Of a stretch of DNA of 41,438 nucleotides, positions 16,760 through 26,129 are shown in pieces. The notes beneath the pieces were generated by a model that saw only the letters and a list, made by a program, of their open reading frames with translations, made no database searches and was not told where the DNA came from. Positions within the stretch are counted from its first letter, which is position 1. Every line of letters starts with the position of its first letter. Origin of the DNA: Paracoccaceae bacterium (GTDB lineage: Bacteria > Pseudomonadota > Alphaproteobacteria > Rhodobacterales > Rhodobacteraceae); contig JAAEZA010000011.1 of the NCBI GenBank assembly GCA_018223125.1, positions 1-41,438 of the forward strand, written 5' to 3'. The position numbers were made by a program, and so were the translations under genes.

Positions 16760-16845
16760 TTTTGCCCTGTATTCGGCGCAACGTCAACGGATTATGGCTG
16801 TTTCCCCCCACTTGGGCATTTACTTCCGGCTTCTGTCGCTTTGCG

Positions 16846-16859
16846 GTTGACACATCAAC
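16846..16859 (+). promoter_or_regulatory. Promoter/operator candidate for the MarR gene
   Basis: TTGACA (16847-16852) is a perfect -35 hexamer, though the -10 about 17 bases on is poor. It lies inside a short inverted pattern GTTGA-CACA-TCAAC (16846-16859), which would suit MarR autorepression. The evidence is short and weak. Confidence 0.3.
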
Positions 16860-16911
16860 TAAATATGCGATCAATGCTAGGGATTGCACGAGAGAGAGAA
16901 TACAACCGAAG

Positions 16912-17394
16912 ATGGAAGAGCAGCTACTTCTGATCGGACACGGAAACCGTAAGTTGCGGTATTCTGAAATCATTACCTACCGCATTGCCCAGCTTCACAC
17001 GCGATTCAATGCGCAATCGACACGTATTCTACAGACGGTAAGCGATATATCCCTTGCCCAGTGGCGCATCCTGACAGTGGTGAATTCCAGCGATAACGTC
17101 ACCCACACCAAGATTTCGACGATCTCGAAAATCGACAAGGGTCAAATCAGCCGTGCGGTCAAATCTCTGATAAAAGACGGCTATCTTGAAACAGAACATG
17201 ACGACGTCGATCACCGCAAATCCTACCTGCGGCTGACACCGCGGGCGCAGGATCTGCTGAACAAAACGCTTCCCCTGATGCAACGTCGCCATGACGTGCT
17301 GACGGAATCCCTTTCGGATGATCAGCGCCGCGTGCTGTTTGATGCATTCGACACGCTTGACAACCTGACCGAACTGACCGAATTCGCGGATTGA
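16912..17394 (+). CDS. MarR-family transcriptional regulator
   Basis: A 160-residue regulator of usual MarR length. Dimer helices lie at about 20-45. The helix-turn-helix is about 65-100 (THTKISTISKIDKGQISRAV) and the wing DDVDHRKSYLRLTPRAQ is typical. The ATG at 16912 starts the family-like part; the open frame reaches far upstream but runs through the promoter region and the opposite GntR gene. It is divergent from the GntR gene and convergent with the giant RTX gene, with a hairpin between. Its targets are not visible; a small-molecule effector is likely. Confidence 0.85.
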   Translation: MEEQLLLIGHGNRKLRYSEIITYRIAQLHTRFNAQSTRILQTVSDISLAQWRILTVVNSSDNVTHTKISTISKIDKGQISRAVKSLIKDGYLETEHDDVDHRKSYLRLTPRAQDLLNKTLPLMQRRHDVLTESLSDDQRRVLFDAFDTLDNLTELTEFAD

Positions 17395-17400
17395 GCTGTT

Positions 17401-17429
17401 CCGCAGATGATCTTGCAGACCATCTGCGG
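17401..17429. terminator. Stem-loop between convergent MarR and RTX genes
   Basis: CCGCAGATG (17401-17409) and CATCTGCGG (17421-17429) form a perfect 9-bp stem with an 11-base loop, starting 6 bases after the MarR stop and ending 20 bases before the end of the RTX gene. Neither strand has a long T-run, so it may stop transcription only weakly. Confidence 0.45.
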
Positions 17430-17448
17430 GCAGATTTGGCGCGACAGA

Positions 17449-20400
17449 TTAAACCGGCGTAAGTGTCAGATCGTCGATAACAACGGCCGAACCGTCCAGC
17501 GCATAGATTTCAACCGCATTGATACCGTCGAATTTGCTGTCGTAATCGACGGAAGGATCGTCAAACAGCGTGTCACCGAAGTTGATCGAAGTGGCAACAG
17601 TCGAAGCGTCGAGGATGAAGTCAAATGTGTCTACCTCGACATAATCAGCGTAATAGTCTGTATTCGAGCCGTTGGGTACTTCCACAATTTCGGCACGGTA
17701 AGAAACAATCCTGATCGTCACATTGTCAGAGGCAGCGGGATTGATAGAAACGCTTTCAAGGTTAAACTCCCCTTCAAATCCGTAATTATCTGGGTCAAAA
17801 TTACTCCCAAACCCGGGTGGATATGTGGCAATAAAAACCTCGTCATTGGCAACGCGTTGCGTGGCAGTGTCCGCGTAGATGCCAAACTTTCCTCCCGCTT
17901 CGTCAACTGAGGTCGCAAGCACATTATCTCCGTTCAACGAAGTTTGTCCATTTGCAAGCCCGACAAGGTTGGGACGTTCCGGATCAGAGGAACTTTCGTC
18001 TGTTTCAAAGACAGTTGAAGAACCGCTGAAGACAAATCCGTCCACACCGCCAATCGGAATAGTGTTCCCGCTTTCCGAAGAATACTCCTCAAAATCGAAA
18101 GTCCTTGCGACCGGAACGCCGTCTGCAGGATCGGACGCTGCTACTGTCACCGAACCGGTTGTCGACGCGTTTGCGGCGCCGGAATCATCGGTCACGGTGA
18201 AGTTCAGCGCCACAGAGACTTCCTGCCCGTCTGCAAGCCCCACATCTGCCAGATCAAAAGTCAGTTCGTTTGTGAGCGAATCAAAACTGCTGGAAATCGT
18301 GGTAGGCACGCCACCATCTTCGAGGCTTCCGATTGTTACCGAAACGTCCGAAAAACTGATTTCATCACCATCTGCATCATTGGCAAAGGTGTCCAGATCA
18401 AAACTGACGACCGTCCCGACGACATGGGACCGATTTACTTCCGCCGGTCCCCCTGTTGTGTCCACATAAGTCACCAGATCATAGCCGTCGGTTACAACTT
18501 CCAGACCATAAATCGGACCGGAGATTACCGGCGCCCTATTTTCGGCAGGGCTCGGGGTGAATGGACCGTCGATATTCACAGTCACAGTGCCTGTGTTTAT
18601 TGCATTTGCACTGCCGGTATTATCGTCCACAGTGACGGTAAATTCGGTCGAAATACTATCCCCTGCCCCAAGACCGATAATGTCCGAATCGGTGTAAGCG
18701 ATATGCAACTTTGTCCCGCGCAACTCGTAATCCAGATCCGTACCACCGGTTATGGCCACGCTGAACGAAAGATCATCCAGATCCGCATCCGATGCATATT
18801 CCGACAGATCAATCACGATGTTCCGGTCTGTGGCGGACTCGTTGATAACCGTATCTGCAAACTCCGGCTGGCTGTTCGGTGTATCCGGCTCTTCCACAGG
18901 CCCGGGACCATCCTCTATCGTCAGCTGGATGGTTCCTGTATCAACACTGTTGGCCTTGCCGGCACCATCGTTCACATCAAAAGAAATTTCCAGTTCGACT
19001 TCCGGCGCAACGCCTGTCGACTCATCCGGCTCGATGTTGAACTGGGCCGGATCAATCGTCAGAACACCATCTGACAGGGAATACGTGACAGAACCCTCAC
19101 GCCCGCTACCGGAAATGACAATATTCCCGAAGGACAATACATCTCCGCCGTCCGCATCCGTTGCCAGTTCCTTCAGGTCAATGACAATCGGTTCTATATC
19201 TCCCTTACGCAGAACCAGATCCGTTGCAACCGGAGCGTTGTTGGTATTTATCGGAGTTGGGTCATTCGAACCGTTCACGGTCAGATTGAAGGATATCTGG
19301 GTCGTACTGTTCGCAGCCCCGCTGCCGTCATCCACCCTGATGGTAAAGACACCATCAAATGTGTCACCCAGAGCAAGACCAAGTTCACTTGGATTGAAAC
19401 TCAGAACACCACCAGTGAAAGAGGTCCCGATGGCCACTGAACGACCCGTGGAACTGTCAACAAGGCTAACAGTCGAAAAGGACAGATTCGCTGTCTCAAG
19501 ATCAGAGACAAAGCTGCTGAGATCAACCGAAGCCATGCCGTCAGCTTCATTCACAAGCTTGTCCGGCACCGGCGCGGTCTGAACCGGTGCATCGTTGACC
19601 GAGGCCACATCAATCAGGACTGTTTTGGACACAACACCACCGTTACCATCATCAACGGTATAGGCAAAACTGTCGGTCCCGAAGTAATTTGCCGATGGCG
19701 TATAGGTGAAACTGCCATCGGCAGCGACCGTCACAACGCCATTGCTTGCAGCGGTGCCAAGAGAAAAGGTAAGGCTGTCCCCGTCGATATCCCGCGCCAG
19801 CAGCACTCCGGACAGCGTACCATCTTCATCCACTTCCAGTTCGGATGTTAAACCTTCCGGCGCATCATTCACCGCATTCACGGTGATATTGACCGTCTGG
19901 GTATCCGTGCCACCGTTGCCGTCGCTCACCGTGTAGGTGAAGCTGTCAGTGCCATTAAAATTCGCACCGGGTGTATAGGCGTAAGACCCGTCCGGTCTGA
20001 TCGCGACCGTGCCATGGGTGGCTTGTGTCTCAACTGCGAACCTCAGGGTGTCTCCGTCAACGTCGCTGGCAAGGAGCGTGCCGGAAATCACCGTATCCTC
20101 ATCCCCCGAGGCGGTTCCGGCCTGTGCAACCGGCGCATCGTTCACCGCATCTACCCTGATCCGGACCGTCTGGGTATCCGTCCCGCCGTTGCCGTCACTC
20201 ACCGTATAGGTGAAGCTGTCAGTGCCGTTGAAATCCGCATCCGGTGTGTAGGCATAACTGCCATCCGCTGCCATTACGACCGAACCGTTGGCCCCGTCCG
20301 TTGCCAGAGCAAAGGTCAGCGTGTCGCCATCCACATCTGACGCCGCAACAGTACCGGAAATCACCGTATCCTCATCCCCCGAGGCGGTTCCGGCCTGCGC

Positions 20401-21183
20401 AACCGGCGCGTCATTCACTGCATTCACAGTGATGTTAACCGTCTGCGTATCCGTGCCACCGTTGCCGTCGCTCACCGTGTAGGTGAAGCTGTCAGTGCCG
20501 TTGAAATCGGCAACCGGCGTATAGGTATAGCTGCCATCTGCTGCCATCACGACCGAGCCGTTGGCCCCGTCCGTTGCCAAAGCAAAGGTCAGCGTGTCGC
20601 CATCCACATCTGACGCCGCAACACTGCCGGAAATCACCGTATCCTCGTCCCCCGAGGCGGTTCCGGCCTGTGCAACCGGATCATCGTTTTCGCCGGTGAT
20701 GGTAATGTCCACAGTCTTGCTGGTGAAGCCGCCATTCCCGTCCGACAGTGTAAAGACGATCTGCTCGACCTTGGTTTCTCCAAAAGCCAGAGACTCGAAC
20801 CCGCCGGACGTGGCAAAACTGACACTTGCAACGAAGACGGAATGATTGCTGTTCGGCGTGTTCGTAACACCCGTGATCGTATAGTCGCCACTTCCCGTAT
20901 AGGCCACATCAGAGATCGACATCATGTCTTTATCGAAATCTATCCCCGTAACGGTAAATCCAACAGTGCCATCTTCACTGACGGATACATTTTCCGCTGT
21001 CACGACGGGTGCATTGTTTGTCTTGCCGAGCAGGACTTCCCCGTCATTGAAGCGCAAGGCTTCAATTTTTTGCAAAACATCGGTGCCGGAGTCCCCGTTG
21101 CGGGTGCTATTGTCGACAACCGTGACCGTTTTGCCGGAAGTGGACCAGGAATAATCATAGATAGACCCGCCATAGACGGCCAC
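17449..21183 (-). pseudogene. Giant cadherin-like repeat protein, 3' part of an interrupted RTX gene
   Basis: 1244 codons counted from a GTG at 21183; the same frame is open from just after the TAA at 21382-21384. It continues the RTX gene that starts at 21969. The first part is the end of the RTX block with the spacer DYSWSTSGKTVTVVDNSTRN that normally follows calcium-binding repeats. Then come about ten Ig/cadherin-like domains, four of them 91-residue tandem copies (NDAPVAQAGTASGDEDTVISG type), the rest more divergent (NRAPVISGP and similar). The last about 200 residues are a non-repeat domain beginning near TFDFEEYSS and ending in VVIDDLTLTPV, like a carbohydrate-binding or surface jelly-roll. 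Such proteins are exported by type I systems and act in adhesion or biofilm. The GTG lies inside the RTX spacer, so a true restart there is unlikely. No type I exporter gene is seen in the window. Confidence 0.75.
19589..20680 (-). repeat. Four tandem 273-bp (91-residue) cadherin-like repeats
   Basis: Unit borders at 19589, 19862, 20135 and 20408 are exactly 273 bases apart. The three upstream-most protein copies (19862-20680) are close to identical at the DNA level over long stretches, while the fourth (19589-19861) has drifted. Each unit carries SGDEDTVISG, SDVDGDTL, a YTP strand and FTYTVSDGNGGTDTQTV. Confidence 0.9.
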
Positions 21184-21381
21184 GTCGTATCCGTCTCCAC
21201 CAAAGAGCGTATCATCGTGGGCACCGCCAGCGATAATGTCGTCGCCGTCGCCGCCCTTGATGGTGTCGCGTCCGCGCCCGCCGCGGATGGAGTCTGCGCC
21301 GTCGCCGCCAAGAATTTCGTCACCGCCATATCCGCCGGCAATTATGTCGTCACCTTCTCCCCCCTGAATCCGGTCTTTGCC

Positions 21382-21384
21382 TTA
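21382..21384 (-). other. In-frame TAA stop inside the RTX repeat array
   Basis: On the minus strand the repeat text reads GDDDIYGG-stop-GKDRIQGGEGDD. The frame before and after the stop is the same (22011 and 21183 differ by a multiple of 3), and RTX nonapeptides continue without shift. The stop stands where the repeats normally carry Asp, Glu, Asn, Lys or Gln, so one base change from CAA, GAA or AAA explains it. Confidence 0.92.
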
Positions 21385-21969
21385 ACCGCCGTAAATATCA
21401 TCATCTCCGTCGCCACCATATATCCGGTCCTTGCCGGTGCCGCCGTGAATTTCGTCGTCGCCATCTCCTCCGGTGACGCGGTCATCGCCGTGGCCACCGC
21501 GCAATTCGTCGTTGCCGGTGCCGCCCCGCACAATATCGTCCCCGTTGCCAGCGTGGATATAATCATCGTCGTCATCGCCATCGAGAATATCGTCGCCGTT
21601 CTGACCCTTTATGGTATCATTACCCACACCACCAAAGACCACATCATCGCCACCGTTACCGCGCAGGATATCTTTGCCTTCGCCGCCAAAAATCGTATCC
21701 GCATCCAACTTCCCGTACACGCGGTCGTTGCCAGCATCACCGGACAGGATATCCTCCCCCGCGCCGCCATAAATATTGTCGCGCTGTTCACCGCCGCTGA
21801 TTTCGTCGTTTCCGTCGCCGCCGAGGATGGTGTCATATCCGTCAGACCCCGAGAGGCTGTCGTCGAAAGAGCTACCAAGAATACTGTCATCCCCGCCAAG
21901 CCCGTCAACCAGTACCGAACCAAGGGCTGTGCGCTCATCAATCAGATCATCGTTTTCGGTAGAAGCCAT
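21382..21969 (-). pseudogene. RTX calcium-binding repeat protein, 5' part (cut by stop)
   Basis: 195 codons from the ATG at 21969, chosen because GAGGGAG lies about nine bases upstream; an earlier ATG at 22011 lacks a ribosome site. After a short leader (STENDDLIDERTALGSV) it is almost entirely GGxGxDxI/L nonapeptides, which bind calcium in a parallel beta roll, for example GGDGNDEISGG and GGTGKDRIYGG. It has no Sec signal, as expected for type I secretion, whose signal is at the C-terminus. The fragment alone lacks that signal and would probably not be exported. Together with the part after the stop it would be about 1506 residues. Confidence 0.8.
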
Positions 21970-22148
21970 ATCTCTAATCTCCCTCGGCCGGACAGCCACA
22001 GAATTGCTCATTAAAAAAAATTGTCACCCGGACGGCGTTCCCGACAGGTGCAAATTACCCGCGGCCAAGTGATCCTGTTTACACCTTGCGTTAACTTACA
22101 AACCATTTCAACTTAAACATCAGAATACAGGCAGTTTTTGCAATCCTT

Positions 22149-23471
22149 TTACCGTGCTTTCGCAGGCCCGACCGGAGCGGAGGCCCCGAGCGCGACAGAT
22201 GTGGCATCATAGCCGTAGATACTGTCGAAAGGACGCAGGCCGAGCCTGTCCGGCAAGGAGCCGGCAATCGCCAATTTTGCGCGCGCAACAGCACCGTGAA
22301 GCGGTCCGCCCAGATGGAACAGGGCCGCATTCCTGCGGGCGCGGCCTTGCAACATGGCAGTGCGCGGCTTCCGCAAATGGGTGTAATGCCGTAGCGCCGC
22401 AGCCGCATTTGATGATCCTCGGGTCAGGCATCTGGTCAGAATGCAGGCGTCCTCGATCGCCATGGCGGCACCTTGCGCCATAAACGGCAGTGTCGGATGG
22501 CAGGCATCGCCCAGCAGTCCGGTGTTGCCATCAGACCAGTCGGGAAGTTCGGGGCGGTCAAACAGCGCCCACTGATAGGTCGTCTCTACAGCAGCGAACA
22601 GGGTTTTCAGATCGTCGTGCCACCCCGAAAAACGGGACATCAGGCGCGCAGGATCGCCCTGCTCCCGCCAGCTCGGGTTTTGCCAGTCGCTTTGTTCCTC
22701 TACTGCAACGAAATTAACCAGATGTCCGCCGCGCAAATAGTAGGTCACCACATGGCCGCCCCGCCCGACCCAGACCGTTGCATCCGGCGGGATCAGCCCC
22801 TCGGGCAAATCCGCTGCGGGCACTGTGCCGCGCCATGCCAGCTGGCCTGTAAAACGGGGGCCGTAGTGCGGATGCATTTGTGCTGTGACCGCGGAACGGA
22901 TACCATCCGCGCCGATATTCAGATCCGCCGGCTGCACTGTCCCGTTGACCAGAAGTCCGGCATCCGTATAGCCAGAGACCGTCGCAGCGGTCACGATCCG
23001 CACGCCAACCCGGCGCGACGCTTCGGCCAGAATTGTATGCAGGTCCGCCCGGTGAACATGCAGATAGGGCGCACCGTAGACCTGTTCACACTGATCCTTC
23101 AAGGGCAGGACGACCAGATCTCGGCCCGATTTCCCGTCCCGGATACGGGCGTAGTGCGGGGCGAAAGCCACCGCGTTCACCGCCTCTTGCAGCCCCAGAT
23201 TCGTCAGCACCTTCATAGCATTCGGGCTCAACTGCAATCCTGCCCCGACCTCGCCTAAAGCGGGCGCTTGTTCAAAAACGCAAACCTCAACGCCCTGCCG
23301 CGCCAGCGCCAGAGCCGCCGTCAAACCGCCGATCCCTGCTCCGGCAATATTTGCGCGGCGGATCACCTGCGAAGCTTTTGCAGCATCAATGGAAACGGCT
23401 GCACTGTATCGGATCTTTTCATGGGCTCTGACTAGCAAGTTAAAGATCCCGATCCAACACGGATTTTGCAA
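22149..23471 (-). CDS. FAD-dependent monooxygenase (salicylate hydroxylase-like)
   Basis: A group A flavin monooxygenase. Landmarks: the FAD-binding GAGIGGLTAALALARQG with E at the strand end (VFEQAP), the mid DG motif GADGIRSAV, and the GD motif LLGDACHPTLPFMAQGAAMAIEDA. This group hydroxylates aromatic rings such as salicylate or 3-hydroxybenzoate with NAD(P)H and oxygen; the actual substrate is open. The family normally starts only a few residues before the FAD motif, so the first about 35 codons of the open frame look too long; a GTG at 23366 (VIRRANIAGAG) is the more likely start but has no clear ribosome site. It is divergent from the sulfatase gene. Confidence 0.85.
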   Translation of the reverse strand: MQNPCWIGIFNLLVRAHEKIRYSAAVSIDAAKASQVIRRANIAGAGIGGLTAALALARQGVEVCVFEQAPALGEVGAGLQLSPNAMKVLTNLGLQEAVNAVAFAPHYARIRDGKSGRDLVVLPLKDQCEQVYGAPYLHVHRADLHTILAEASRRVGVRIVTAATVSGYTDAGLLVNGTVQPADLNIGADGIRSAVTAQMHPHYGPRFTGQLAWRGTVPAADLPEGLIPPDATVWVGRGGHVVTYYLRGGHLVNFVAVEEQSDWQNPSWREQGDPARLMSRFSGWHDDLKTLFAAVETTYQWALFDRPELPDWSDGNTGLLGDACHPTLPFMAQGAAMAIEDACILTRCLTRGSSNAAAALRHYTHLRKPRTAMLQGRARRNAALFHLGGPLHGAVARAKLAIAGSLPDRLGLRPFDSIYGYDATSVALGASAPVGPAKAR

Positions 23472-23560
23472 AAGGCACAGCAGGACGTGATCGTTAACAT
23501 ATTAACAGGTTGCGGGATTTCCACAGCTTCAGTAAACAATGCCAACACCAAGGAGGCCCC

Positions 23561-25198
23561 ATGAATATTCTCTTTATCATGTATGACCAGTTGCGCTTTG
23601 ATTACCTTAGCTGCGCGGGACATCCCCACTTGCACACCCCGAATTTCGATCGCGTTGCTGCACAAGGGGTCCGCTTCACCAATGCTTATGTGCAATCTCC
23701 GGTCTGCGGATCGTCGCGGATGTCCTATTACACGGGGCGGTATCCGTCTTCCCACGGGGCGCAATGGAACGGCTTTCCCCTGCGCGTGGGCGAAGTCACC
23801 CTTGGCGATCACCTGCGCAAACTCGGGATGAACAGCTGGATCATCGGCAAGACCCATATGAAAGCCGATGCCGAAGGTATGGCGCGGCTGGGACTGGCTG
23901 CCGACAGTGAAATCGGTGCACGTCAGGCGGAATGCGGCTTTGACAACTGGTGCCGTGATGACGGGCTGTGGGGGCAAGGGCCGGACGGGTTTTATGATGA
24001 AAAAAGATCACCTTACAACGAATACCTGAAGTCCAAAGGCTACCCGGGCGAGAACCCCTGGGCCGATTTTGCCAATGCGGGCATCACCGACGACCAGATC
24101 GCCAGCGGCTGGATGTTCCGCAACGCCGACAAACCCGCCAACATCCGCGAGGAAGACTCCGAAACGCCGTGGCTGACCTCTGAAACCATCCGCTTTGTGG
24201 ACCAGAACGAAGGCCCGTGGCTCGCCCATGTGTCCTTCATCAAACCGCACTGGCCCTATATTGTGCCGGCACCCTATCACGATATGTACGGGCCGAACCA
24301 TGTGCCTGCCCCGCTGCGCCATGATGTGGAACGGGAAAACCCGCACCCCGTTTATGGCGCCTATATGGGCAACAAGATCGCCAGCGCCTTTCAGCGGGAC
24401 GAAGTGCGCCAGAAGGTCATCCCTGCCTATATGGGGCTGATCAAACAATGCGATGACCAGTTGGGCCGGTTGCTCGACCATCTGGAAGCCACCGGAAAGA
24501 TGGACGACACGATGATCGTGCTGACCTCGGATCACGGGGATTACCTCGGGGATCACTGGCTGGGGGAAAAGGACATGTTCCACGAACAATCCGTCAAGGT
24601 GCCGATGATCGTTTATGACCCCCGCCCCGAAGCGGACGGCACACGGGGCACCGTCTGTGATGCACTGGTCGAAAGCATTGACCTTGCCGCCACTTTTGTC
24701 GAGGCTGCGGGCGGGCAGGTTCCGGATCACATCATCGAAGGCCGCTCCCTTATGCCGTGGCTGCACGGAGACACGCCGGAGTGGCGCAGCTATGCAATTT
24801 CGGAGTATGATTTTTCGGTTACGCCACAGGCGGTTGCTTTGGGTCTGGAACCCCGTGATGCGCGGCTTTTCATGGTGTTTGACGGGCGGTACAAGCTGAT
24901 CCATTCAGCGGCAGGCTACCGCCCCATGCTGTTCGATCTGGAAACCGACCCGGAAGAGTTTTACGATCTGGGCGAAAGTGCGGATCATGGCGAAGTGCGC
25001 GACAGGCTTTACGCCCATCTGCACGAATGGGGCTTGCGGATGAGCCAGCGGGTCACGCGTTCTGACGACGATATCCGCAACAGCCGTGGCAGATCGGGGC
25101 GCAGGGGCATCCTGCCGTTCCTATATGACGGAACCGAAGTTCCCGAAGAACTGATCCAGTTCTATCGCGGCCCCTCACCTGCGAAACACACAGATTAA
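23561..25198 (+). CDS. Sulfatase / phosphonate monoester hydrolase family enzyme
   Basis: A 545-residue alkaline-phosphatase-superfamily hydrolase. Cys49 in VCGSSRMSYYTGRY is the C-x-S-x-R site that is turned into formylglycine. The N-terminal metal site is MYDQLRFDYLSC, with the YDQ aspartate, and the second is LTSDHGDYLGDHWLGEK near 325. The KTHMK and FIKPHWPY blocks hold the substrate-contacting Lys and His. No signal peptide is seen, so it is probably cytoplasmic, which fits phosphonate monoester hydrolases or choline-sulfatase-like enzymes better than exported sulfatases. AAGGAGG before the ATG at 23561 decides the start. It shares a divergent promoter region with the monooxygenase. Confidence 0.9.
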   Translation: MNILFIMYDQLRFDYLSCAGHPHLHTPNFDRVAAQGVRFTNAYVQSPVCGSSRMSYYTGRYPSSHGAQWNGFPLRVGEVTLGDHLRKLGMNSWIIGKTHMKADAEGMARLGLAADSEIGARQAECGFDNWCRDDGLWGQGPDGFYDEKRSPYNEYLKSKGYPGENPWADFANAGITDDQIASGWMFRNADKPANIREEDSETPWLTSETIRFVDQNEGPWLAHVSFIKPHWPYIVPAPYHDMYGPNHVPAPLRHDVERENPHPVYGAYMGNKIASAFQRDEVRQKVIPAYMGLIKQCDDQLGRLLDHLEATGKMDDTMIVLTSDHGDYLGDHWLGEKDMFHEQSVKVPMIVYDPRPEADGTRGTVCDALVESIDLAATFVEAAGGQVPDHIIEGRSLMPWLHGDTPEWRSYAISEYDFSVTPQAVALGLEPRDARLFMVFDGRYKLIHSAAGYRPMLFDLETDPEEFYDLGESADHGEVRDRLYAHLHEWGLRMSQRVTRSDDDIRNSRGRSGRRGILPFLYDGTEVPEELIQFYRGPSPAKHTD

Positions 25199-25216
25199 GG
25201 ACCAATAAGGTCAAAA

Positions 25217-25247
25217 GTGAACTGTGTCTTTCACAGACGCGGTTCAC
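25217..25247. terminator. Imperfect stem-loop between convergent sulfatase and TSUP genes
   Basis: GTGAAC (25217-25222) pairs with GTTCAC (25242-25247), and an inner TGTG/CACA pair extends it with a bulge. It lies in the 49-base gap of two convergent genes. No T-run, so termination is uncertain. Confidence 0.3.
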
Positions 25248-25997
25248 TCAGGCGCCGAACCACGCGCGCCGGATCAGGTTCAGGCCGAGGATCAGGAACA
25301 CCAGCAGGATTGTGTTGCGGAAGTAAGCAGGCGAGAGACGGTTGCGAACTTTCTCACCGATTGCGTAACCTGCCAGTGCAGGCACGATCATCAGCGCAGA
25401 GGTCAGTGCAAGCGGGCCGCCCAAAAACCCCAGTTGCGCGTAAGACACCGCCAGCGGGATACTGCCCACCGCCACCAGAAATCCGGTGGCGCGGATGAAT
25501 TCGTCCTTTTCCACCTGCCGCACGGACAGATACATGCCCAAGGGTGCTGCCCATGCCGCCGTCAGGCCGCCGATCCCGCCTGCCAGTGTGGCAAAGCCGA
25601 ATTGTGCCAGCGTATCATGTTCGGCCCTGACAGGAGGCAGCCAGCCGCGCCAGCTTACAGCTACAAAGATCAGAATTGCGACGCCCAGCGCACCGGCAAG
25701 CCAGCGGTCGTTTACGTCCCGCGCCAGAACGCTCGTCACGACGACACCGATACACAACACGGTTGCAAATACCTTGTAGCGCAGAATCGTGCGCAACACA
25801 TGACCGCCACGCAACCACTGCCAGCCGTTGATCCCCAACATCGGGAACAGGATCAGCGAAATCGCAACCCGCGGCTCTATCGCCAGCGTCATCCCCGCAA
25901 TAGCAGCAGTAGGCAGACCAATACCTGCAATGCCTTTGACGCAGCCTGCAAACAGGAATGCAAGGGAGGCAACAACGGTTACACTTGTTATATCCAT
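25248..25997 (-). CDS. TSUP family membrane transporter (TauE/SafE-like)
   Basis: A 249-residue inner-membrane protein with about eight hydrophobic helices in two similar halves. The first half has AGCVKGIAGIGLPTAAIAGM and the second ATLAGGIGGLTAAWAAPLGMYLS, both the glycine-rich TSUP loops. Family members export sulfite or sulfoacetate or carry small organic anions. A link with the neighbouring sulfatase is possible but the genes are convergent, not an operon. It is divergent from xylB and so shares the region that holds the xyl operator candidate. Confidence 0.9.
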   Translation of the reverse strand: MDITSVTVVASLAFLFAGCVKGIAGIGLPTAAIAGMTLAIEPRVAISLILFPMLGINGWQWLRGGHVLRTILRYKVFATVLCIGVVVTSVLARDVNDRWLAGALGVAILIFVAVSWRGWLPPVRAEHDTLAQFGFATLAGGIGGLTAAWAAPLGMYLSVRQVEKDEFIRATGFLVAVGSIPLAVSYAQLGFLGGPLALTSALMIVPALAGYAIGEKVRNRLSPAYFRNTILLVFLILGLNLIRRAWFGA

Positions 25998-26076
25998 GGC
26001 CCCTCTTAGCGGCGGCCGCCTCCCAAAGCGAGAGCGAAACCGCCTGCCCTTATGCTTTTACAGGTTCTGAAATTTT

Positions 26077-26097
26077 TTAATTTGACAGAAAAATTAA
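26077..26097. promoter_or_regulatory. Candidate ROK (XylR) operator in front of xylB
   Basis: TTAATTTGA (26077-26085), spacer CAG, then AAAAATTAA (26089-26097). It has the same left half, spacing and total length of 21 bases as the site at 34015-34035. The right half differs by two bases from perfect symmetry. It lies 32 bases before the xylB start. Confidence 0.7.
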
Positions 26098-26129
26098 ATA
26101 TGTGAATAACTACCCCAAAGGGAGAGAGC

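Noticed and set aside
16240-16911. Long N-terminal extension of the MarR gene upstream of 16912
   Set aside because: It runs antisense through the GntR gene and the promoter region. MarR proteins of this type are about 160 residues.
21190-21830. Short-period repeats that could suggest a CRISPR array
   Set aside because: The repeats are degenerate 27-base RTX codons in frame, without constant direct repeats and unique spacers.
20842-22014. 390-residue plus-strand open frame rich in Val, Ala and Ile
   Set aside because: It is the antisense of RTX glycine/aspartate repeats, which gives repeated Val-Ala-Ile text. No start signal.
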